Of a DNA stretch of 64,000 nucleotides, positions 58,340 to 64,000 are shown one piece after another (the stretch's first letter is position 1; every line of letters begins with the position of its first letter). Position numbers and translations under genes: made by a program. Under the pieces are notes generated by a model. It saw nothing but the letters and a program-made list of their open reading frames with translations. It made no database searches and had not been told where the DNA came from. The stretch lies in the NCBI RefSeq assembly GCF_945859685.1, contig NC_079147.1, forward strand, positions 106,933,525 through 106,997,524, given 5' to 3'. This DNA comes from Eupeodes corollae. Lineage: Eukaryota > Arthropoda > Insecta > Diptera > Syrphidae.

Positions 58340-58730
58340 AAAAAGTCACTATTTGGTGAGCTTTTTGGTCCCGCGCGGACGTGTGATTGGAGCTTAGTTT
58401 TTCGAAAACGACGAGGGAATGACTTTCACCGTCAAATCGGAGCGGTGAAGAATACGACTTGGAGAATATGCGGTTTCAACAAGACATGTGCCTACAACTC
58501 GAGCGAATAGGGCTCTAATACAAGAGTCATTTTCTGGCAGTGTAATTTCTCGTCGTGGTGATATCAACTGGCCACCAAGATCATGCAATTTGCTACCGCT
58601 TTTTGTCTTGTGGGGCTACGTGAAAGACCGTGTTTATGCAGATAACTCGTGAGCACTTAAAAACCAAAATTCGTTAAGTTATGGTTGAGATACCACCTAA
58701 TATGTGTCGAAAATTACCTTGAATGAACCG
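58340..58730 (+). pseudogene. Mariner-type transposase, 3' fragment
   Basis: Plus-strand frames give FGELFGP- and GNDFHRQIGAVKN-like wording, then ICGFNKTC where FQQDGATC would hold the second catalytic Asp (the shifted frame keeps FQQD), then the WPPRSCNL region as QLATKIMQFA in one frame and INWPPRSCN in another, WGYVKDRVYADN and HLKTKIR...VEIPPNMC near the C-terminus. Only the last half survives, with frameshifts. No ends were found. Confidence 0.7.
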
Positions 58731-58863
58731 AAACTTGCAACAACAAAGAAAGAAATATCATGAAAAACAATTTAATATCTGTTCTATTTACGTTTACTTT
58801 TGAAACCGCAAAATGGATAACCCTGCACCAAATGAAGTTGTAATTAATTGTGAAGCAGTAAAT

Positions 58864-58957
58864 CATCCCTGACAACATTACCCATTCGCACATAGGCATG
58901 GTTAATAGTTGAACGTCATTAGGTCCTATTTCTCAAATTACTGTTGCGTCACCTAAT
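58864..58957 (+). mobile_element. tRNA-derived SINE, 3' fragment 6
   Basis: About 95 bases match the last third of the SINE: CGCACATAGGCATGGTTAAT, AGGTCCTATTTCTCAAATTA then CTGTTGCGTCACC. The 5' tRNA-like part is absent. More diverged than copies 1, 3 and 4. Confidence 0.75.
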
Positions 58958-59422
58958 TTTTAGTAAAATCAAAGAGCTTAAAAAAACATTGTTGAACATT
59001 TAAGACAACAGCTTTTTTAGAAGATTTTATATGGTGATGCATTTTCATTGTCAAATTCTATGTCTCTCTTACAACTTGTTACTTTTACACATAGGCGGAT
59101 TTAAAACAAATGAAGGGGTTGGGGGAGGTATGTACTCTGAACGACTAGAATTAAGTCTCCCATTCCGACTTCCTAATAATTGTAGCGTATTAGAGGCAAA
59201 GCTTTTGGCGATAAAAGAAATCTTGTCTTGTCATAAAGAAATCGCGATATCAGCATCTGATATCCGTATTTTCTTAGATAGGTAGGTAGGTAGAAGTGGC
59301 GATCTCAAGGCAACCTAGCCTGAGATCCAATTAGCGCTGTTGTGCGCCATTTTGATACCAAAAACTCGTTTGACCTTTGATTGAAAGGGACAGATTTATA
59401 GAGATACTTCATAGCGATTATG

Positions 59423-60010
59423 TTAGAGCCATTTTATCGCATTGAGAAAAAAGATTAGGTCTTTAATCTTTGTCTCAAATAGCTCATCAAGTTCGTGAAA
59501 GAATGCTTTTCCAAAGTATTTCATTCTAGTGTTTGCCAAAGCAGGACATTTGCAGAGGAAATGGATTATTGTTTCACTTTCTCTTTCGTCACTACAACTA
59601 CGGCAAAAGGTGTTGTAGGAGATACCCAACTTCTCCGCATGAACTCCTATAGGCCAATGTCCGGTACAAACCGCAACAATCCTAGCTATGTCTTGCCTTG
59701 GGCTGCATAGAAGATCGTTTGTACGGGTTTTGTTATAGGTGGGCCATATCTTCCTAGATATAATGCAGTTGGGTAAATTGCTCCACCTTCGGTTTGATTC
59801 AGTTTGATAGATAGAAAAGATCTTACCCTTTATAGCACCAAGAGGAATGTTAACCATTTCAGCAAGTGAACTATCAAGGGCCGATCCTTGCCTGGCTAGC
59901 TCGTCAGCCCGTTCATTTCCCACGATACCACTATGGCCCGGAACCCAGATAAGGGTGACACCAAGGTTAATATTCAGGCTCGCAAGCTCATCGCGACATT
60001 GCTGAACCAA
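59423..60010 (-). CDS. RNase H C-terminal part and CCHC-like tail of LINE polyprotein
   Basis: A 195-codon open frame of the LINE at 59282-61114. It holds LIWVPGHSGIVGNERADELA, the last RNase H motif with His, Asn and Asp intact, then CTGHWPIGVHAEKLGI, and CRSCSDERESETIIHFLCKC before PALANTRMKYFG. The start Met is not natural; the RNase H upstream is at 60045-60560 in another frame. Confidence 0.85.
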   Translation of the reverse strand: MVQQCRDELASLNINLGVTLIWVPGHSGIVGNERADELARQGSALDSSLAEMVNIPLGAIKGKIFSIYQTESNRRWSNLPNCIISRKIWPTYNKTRTNDLLCSPRQDIARIVAVCTGHWPIGVHAEKLGISYNTFCRSCSDERESETIIHFLCKCPALANTRMKYFGKAFFHELDELFETKIKDLIFFLNAIKWL

Positions 60011-60044
60011 TTAAGATGAGGATATAGCCGAGTTAATGGCTTTG

Positions 60045-61114
60045 CTACCTGACTGTCTGTAGAGATAGCTGCATTTCGGTTTTTGTTTCGGTTTTATTTA
60101 GAAGTATCTTACATGCCTCCCTTATTGCCAGCAGTTCAGCCTGAAAAACGCTAGCAAAGTCAGGAAGCCTATAGGATTTGGCTACATTTAGGGACTCAGA
60201 AAAAATCCCAGAACCAACTCCGCACTCTATCTTTGAGCCGTCATTAAAGATGGTTGTTTTGAAACCTATCGACACGATGTCATCCTCCCAATCTTCTCTG
60301 GATGGGAAAATAACCTTAAAACCCTTCCTAAGGCTCAAAGTAGGAGTGCAGTAGTCAGTGTCTACCAAGATAATATCTGAGGGAATCAATTTCGTTGTGT
60401 TGCTGTGACCATAAGGTTTTGACAACCAGCTGTTTGATTCCTTCAGCCTAATAGCCCTGGAGGAAACTATGTATTTAATAAAAAGGTAGATTGGTAAAAG
60501 ATCCAAAATAACGTTTAAGGCGTCCGTTGGGCAAGTACGCATGGCCCCTGTGGTGCCCACGCAAGCTGTTCTCTGAACCTTCTTTAGCTTATCAATATTA
60601 TAGGCTTTGCTAAGAGCAGGCCACTACACTATCGAACCATATGTTAAGATTGGACGTACTACGGCTGTGTACGTCCATAAAATCATCTTCGACTGAAGTG
60701 TCCACTTTTTGCCGAAAGTTTTGCTGCAGGCGTAAAAGGCAACACAGGCCTTCTTAACCCGTACTTTAATATTTAGTTTCCAATTTAGTTTAGGGTCGAG
60801 TATAACTCCAAAATATTTTGCAATGGAAGACAATGATACGATTTGACCGTTGAGTCGAGGTAGTGTGAAGGGCGGTACTTTAGTTTTGGTGGTAAAGAGC
60901 AACAGTTCAGTTGTACTTTGGTTAATTTCTAGTCCACAACTCGTGGCTCAACTGCTAACTTTCTTCAAAGGTGACTCCGTGATTTCACTAATCACAGAGG
61001 TGTACTTTCCTGACACCAATAGCACCAAATCATCCGCATAGGCTACCGCCTTCACTCCACATCTCTCTAATTTAACGAGAATTGTATCCATGACCAGAAG
61101 CCATAGAAGAGGCG
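60045..61114 (-). pseudogene. RT thumb and RNase H start of the same LINE
   Basis: Minus strand from 61114: SPLLWLLVMDTILVKLERCG, VKAVAYADDLVLLVSGKYTS with catalytic YADD intact, a stop after KVSS, then GLEINQSTTELLLFTTKTKV, YFGVILDPKLNWK and RPILTYGSIVWWPAL-like wording. Next TTIFNDGSKIECGVGSGIFS with the RNase H DGS, and FQAELLAIREACK near 60100. The frame at 60045-60560 ends in a frameshift before the 59423-60010 frame. Only a few changes separate it from open, so it is younger than most copies here. Confidence 0.85.
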
Positions 61115-61184
61115 ATTTTCTTAGATAGTCGGGCCAAAATAAAATCTCTGGGCTTTGTCAATACAAACTCTATAACGAAAATAT

Positions 61185-62943
61185 AATACTTCCCATATTT
61201 AAAAGAGGTGATAATAACGATCCAAACAATTATCGGGGCATATCATTTCTGAACACCATAATGAAAATACTCACTGGCGTCATTCTAGACATGCTCACAG
61301 CCTGGTTAAAAAGTAAAAACCTTTTGAGTGAGTTTCAAGTCGGCTCCAGAAAAGATTATTCGACAGTTGACAACATCTTTTCACTTACGTGCATAGGTAG
61401 ATCTTATCTGGATAAGGGAACGAAATTATATGCTTTCTTTATTGATTTCAAAGCAGCTTTCGATTCAATCAACAGGGATGCATTGTTCTACAAGCTCAGT
61501 TGCCTGGGAATATCCACAAAAATGTTGAAAATAATAAAATGCCTGTACGAAAACAGTAAAACTGCAATATGGGACGGAAACAAAGGATCGCCGTGGTTTC
61601 AAACGACATCGGGGGTTAAGCAAGGCTGCCTTTTAAGCCCGATTCTGTTTTCTATCTTCCTAAATGATTTGACATCAGCTCTGCCAGGTGGAATTCATTT
61701 TGCTGGTGTCGACATTAAAGCGTTGATATATACAGACGAGATCGTCATTTTCTCTGAAACCCCAAAAATGATGCAAATAGTGATAAATAAACTACAAGCA
61801 TATTGTCGTCTCTGGAGCCTCACCGTTAATACAAACAAATCAAAAATCATGATCTTTAGAAATGGTGCAGACCGATTCGCAAGAAATGGAAAGTGGCAAT
61901 GGGAAAATGTGAACATAGAGGTGGTTAAGGAGTATAAGTATCTTGGAGTTAATATAGCACCAACGCTTTCATTCAACCAACATCTTAATGCCAAACTAAC
62001 ATTGGATGGGGTCCTCAGCAAAAAATATGTAGACCTGAACGTCAAATATAAGCTTTTTGAAGGGGTGATGAGATCGATAATGTGCTACGCTACCCAGGTG
62101 TGGGGATTTCTTCAATATGACCAAGTAGAAAAGCTTTTGAGATACTGCATCAGAAAAAATATTCTGGCTTCCAGAAAACACCCCTAACTACATGCTGCAT
62201 CTAGAGACTGGACTTTCTCCGCTGTACATCTTTCCTCTAAAAATGCATTTTAACTACATTTTGAAAGTAAAAGCTCTGCCAAGTCATCGTCTACCCAGGA
62301 TCATTGCACGGCATCTTCTTAAATGAAAGAGAGTGGATGCTCCTAGAGCAGTCACATAATTTTGAATTGCTAGAAAGTGGGACGGATACTTGGAACTGTA
62401 GCTTCGATACACTGCTCGCAAGGATTGAAGAAGATAATGTCTGTAAGTTCACCGAGATGGCAAAACGAAGCAACACGCGAAGTATGTACAAGGGTCTGCA
62501 GCACAACCTCCACGCCAGCAACTATTTTGTTACTACATCTGAACTACCGACCATATTGTGCAGATTAAAACACAGAGTGTACCCTATGCAACCACAGGGT
62601 TAGAGAAGACGTACTGCACTTCCTAGCAATGTGCCCTATTCTTGCTGCAATCAGAAGAGGACACTAGGAAAAGAGCGTCTTAACTTTAGATGAAACCAAA
62701 GGAATCCTAAATGGACAGGAGTGGAACGTGTTGAGCAGTAACGTCAAAACAGCGCTATAATAACGATACCAAATCCTGAACTAAGCCTTCTGAAGGCACC
62801 TTAAATCCACCCTACAAAACGAACATTATAAGATTATACTCTTTCTTCTGGCTGACGACAAAAGCCAATTCTATAACTGTGAAATTTAAACAAAAACAAT
62901 AAACAATTACTTTGATAAATAAAATCACATTTTTACTACTATA
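61185..62943 (+). mobile_element. LINE (CCHC family), copy 3, 5'-truncated
   Basis: Lies between two pieces of the RNase H host. The left junction after ctctataac and right junction before gccattcc are each within a few bases. A target duplication is not evident and about 60-80 bases of the host are missing. It starts in the finger region (LPIFKRGDNNDPNNYRGISF) and runs past the palm to a degraded CCHC tail near 62740. Confidence 0.8.
61261..62187 (+). pseudogene. Reverse transcriptase, 308-codon open frame with altered active site
   Basis: The frame covers most of the palm and thumb: LYAFFIDFKAAFDSINRDAL with the first Asp, SGVKQGCLLSPILFSIFLND, then ALIYTDEIVIFSE where YADD reads YTDE, so the last catalytic Asp is Glu. 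GVNIAPTLSFNQHL and MCYATQVWGFLQYDQVEKLL follow. A frame change at about 62185 then gives NTPNYMLHLETGLSPLYIF in another frame, with many stops beyond. The opening Met is inside the domain; the true 5' part is lost. The substitution YTDE is expected to abolish polymerase activity. Sister copies are at 11.6 and 28.3 kb. Confidence 0.9.
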
Positions 62944-63120
62944 AGCCATTCCAGGAAATTGTAAGGCAGATGAACTCGCCAGATATGGTACAGTACAACA
63001 AATTCTACCACGTTTCACTAATGCTGGCATATTAATTACGTAAACTATTAATAATGCAAGACGCTATGAAGAAGGCAAACATCAGGTGGGATAATATTAC
63101 CGCGTTCACCTGGCGCTTAA

Positions 63121-63487
63121 TTGCTGAAACACGTTTACGAGTTCAGCCATAGGAATTCAATGCATGCGATCACAATGAATCTTTGACCTTGTGTTTCATT
63201 TGACTATCGTAAGGAAATAACGTAATCTTACGTAATGTGACTCCAAATGGAAGCTCTTGTTCAAATTTGCTGAACATTTGTGTTGTCTAACAGCTTCAAA
63301 GCTCCAAAAAAAATACATTTATTTTGGAGGCATTCTCATTGGTTATTTTCAGAAAAAATAACAGCAGCTAATGAAAGAAGTGCTATTTTAGAAATGTCAT
63401 ATTGAAAGTGACATTCAAAGCAACCTCGAAGCAGGCCCATTGTAACGCAGACGAAGCGGAAGCTAAAGCGTGTTTGTGTTTTAGCCA
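63121..63487. mobile_element. Inverted-repeat MITE copy 2
   Basis: The left end is TTGCTGAAACACGTTTACGA and the right end, inverted, is TGGCTAAAACACAAACACGC, flanked by TAA at 63118-63120 and 63488-63490. The interior is shared with copy 1 at 38780-39461 in opposite orientation (CCTCGAAGCAGGCCCAT). Removing it rejoins the host reading across ACCTGGCGCTTAAGGTGCTT, which supports the boundaries. Confidence 0.9.
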
Positions 63488-63782
63488 TAAGGTGCTTGCT
63501 ATCTCTAGCAGATCGCATATAAGCTCGACAATCGGTGTCCTAAATGACTTTTGCAAAAGCTGTACATGCACTGCTCTAGCTCAAAAACTCAAGTCTTACC
63601 TAGGCGAATTCTTCTACATATAACGATCTAAACGGTATCATTTTTATCATAATCAATCTTTCACGTTGCGAAAGGGACGCAGGTTTCTTTGAGCTTAGAA
63701 GAAAGCTTCAAGATTCATGTGGTATCACAATGGGCCATTAAAGTAGCCTAAGTGTTTCCTACTCTATCACTAATAACCCCTT

Positions 63783-63800
63783 TAACCTAACCTAACCTAG
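63783..63800 (+). repeat. (AACCT)n 3' tail of RNase H LINE
   Basis: TAACCTAACCTAACCTAG lies at the end of the RNase H LINE remnant, the same pentamer tail as at 36220-36236 on the other strand and at about 15438-15451. Confidence 0.85.
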
Positions 63801-64000
63801 AACGTGTTATCATTATTGATCAATCAATTGCGATTTTAATAAAGAATCGAAAGTTATGGTTGTAAGAAGATGTAAAAGACCGAGGATTGAACATTTGCAA
63901 TGTGAATCACTGTAAGTCTCCCTGTCACTTTTAACCCTCTTCAAAAAGTAGTATTTAGTAGATACTCTTTTCCTTAATAAGACCTTTCAAATGGGCACCG
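63801..64000. other. No recognised feature
   Basis: The last 200 bases show no motif I can name. Confidence 0.4.

Larger units (their letters stand above)
59282..61114 (-). mobile_element. RNase H-bearing LINE, 5'-truncated, with 14-bp target duplication
   Basis: Flanks attttcttagatag at 59268-59281 and 61115-61128 are identical. The 3' tail is GTAGGTAGGTAG on the plus strand at 59282-59293. The 5' end is within the RT, at SPLLWLLVMDT before the catalytic box. It lies in the RNase H of another LINE, which continues on the far side. LOA/I-like by motif memory. Confidence 0.92.
59085..63800 (+). pseudogene. RNase H LINE remnant broken by three insertions
   Basis: Four host pieces fit together in order. 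59085-59281: GGFKTNEGVGGGMYSERLEL then KLLAIKEILSC and ASDIRIFLD, the RNase H start with DGS and ELLA altered. 61129-61184: AKIKSLG...NTNSIT, the direct continuation. 62944-63120: IPGNCKADELARYGTVQQIL then NIRWDNITA. 63488-63800: SRSHISSTIGV, NDFCKSCTCTALAQKLKSYL and the pentamer tail at 63783. Between them sit a minus-strand LINE (59282-61114), a plus-strand LINE (about 61185-62943) and a MITE (63121-63487). About 25 residues of RNase H (ending WVPGHR) are lost at the second insertion. Even intact, key residues DGS and Glu are changed, so it is dead. Confidence 0.85.

Noticed and set aside
61261..62187. 308-codon RT frame as an active retrotransposon gene
   Set aside because: The catalytic YADD reads YTDE, the 5' part is missing and the frame breaks before the conserved NTPNY block.
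1..64000. CRISPR array, operon structure or LTR retroelement
   Set aside because: No regularly spaced short direct repeats with unique spacers, no ribosome-binding-site-led gene strings, and no paired long direct repeats with gag/pol wording were seen.

Overview
This window is eukaryotic, AT-rich and repeat-dominated. I read it as intergenic or heterochromatin-like DNA of an insect, most likely a fly. The grounds are the mix of decayed non-LTR retrotransposons with insect-type reverse transcriptases (jockey-like, RTE-like and RNase H-bearing), Tc1/mariner and hAT transposase pseudogenes, and a eukaryotic tRNA-Ser gene with a long variable arm. No bacterial operon, CRISPR array or LTR retrovirus-like element was seen. 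The only confident functional host gene is tRNA-Ser(GCT) at 57771-57852 on the minus strand. I found no convincing host protein-coding gene; almost every open frame longer than about 100 codons is transposon-derived or the antisense shadow of one.

Layout. 1.5-3.0 kb: RTE-like LINE split by a small inverted-repeat element. 3.0-6.15 kb: a 1581-bp block present twice in tandem and apparently identical, each copy holding a dead RTE copy. 7.7-8.5 and 20.3-21.4 kb: jockey-like LINE copies; the second has the best-preserved reverse transcriptase of the window (329 codons). 11.5-13.0, 28.3-30.2 and 61.2-62.9 kb: copies of a LINE family ending in a CCHC-like knuckle. 13.6-14.2 kb: RT fragment split by a SINE with a 17-bp target duplication. 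15.5-16.5, 46.0-46.7, 53.2-54.5 and 58.3-58.7 kb: mariner-type pseudogenes. 19.1-19.76 kb: degenerate tandem repeat of about 170 bp. 22.6-23.6, 27.3-28.1, 42.9-44.9 and 49.5-51.2 kb: more RTE copies with a TAAG-repeat tail. 36.2-37.5 kb: RNase H-bearing LINE with a 208-codon open RNase H/CCHC frame. 37.6-38.5 and 52.8-55.8 kb: two hAT-like transposase pseudogenes, the second in an element with inverted ends and an 8-bp target duplication that carries a mariner inside it. 59.1-63.8 kb: one RNase H LINE remnant broken by three separate insertions. 24.1-27.2, 30.2-33.1, 33.5-36.2, 40.2-42.9, 47.9-49.5 and 51.2-52.8 kb hold little that can be recognised; 30.2-31.7 and 40.5-42.1 kb look single-copy and are the best places to look for host regulatory or exon sequence.

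How the parts relate. A tRNA-derived SINE of about 300 bp (six copies or fragments) has a 3' end closely resembling the 3' end of the TAAG-tailed RTE family, which suggests the RTE machinery moved the SINE. Order of insertion can be read directly at several nests: mariner in hAT, SINE in LINE, LINE and MITE in an RNase H LINE. Family names (RTE, jockey, LOA/I, PIF/Harbinger, hAT) come from motif memory without a database search and should be read as provisional.
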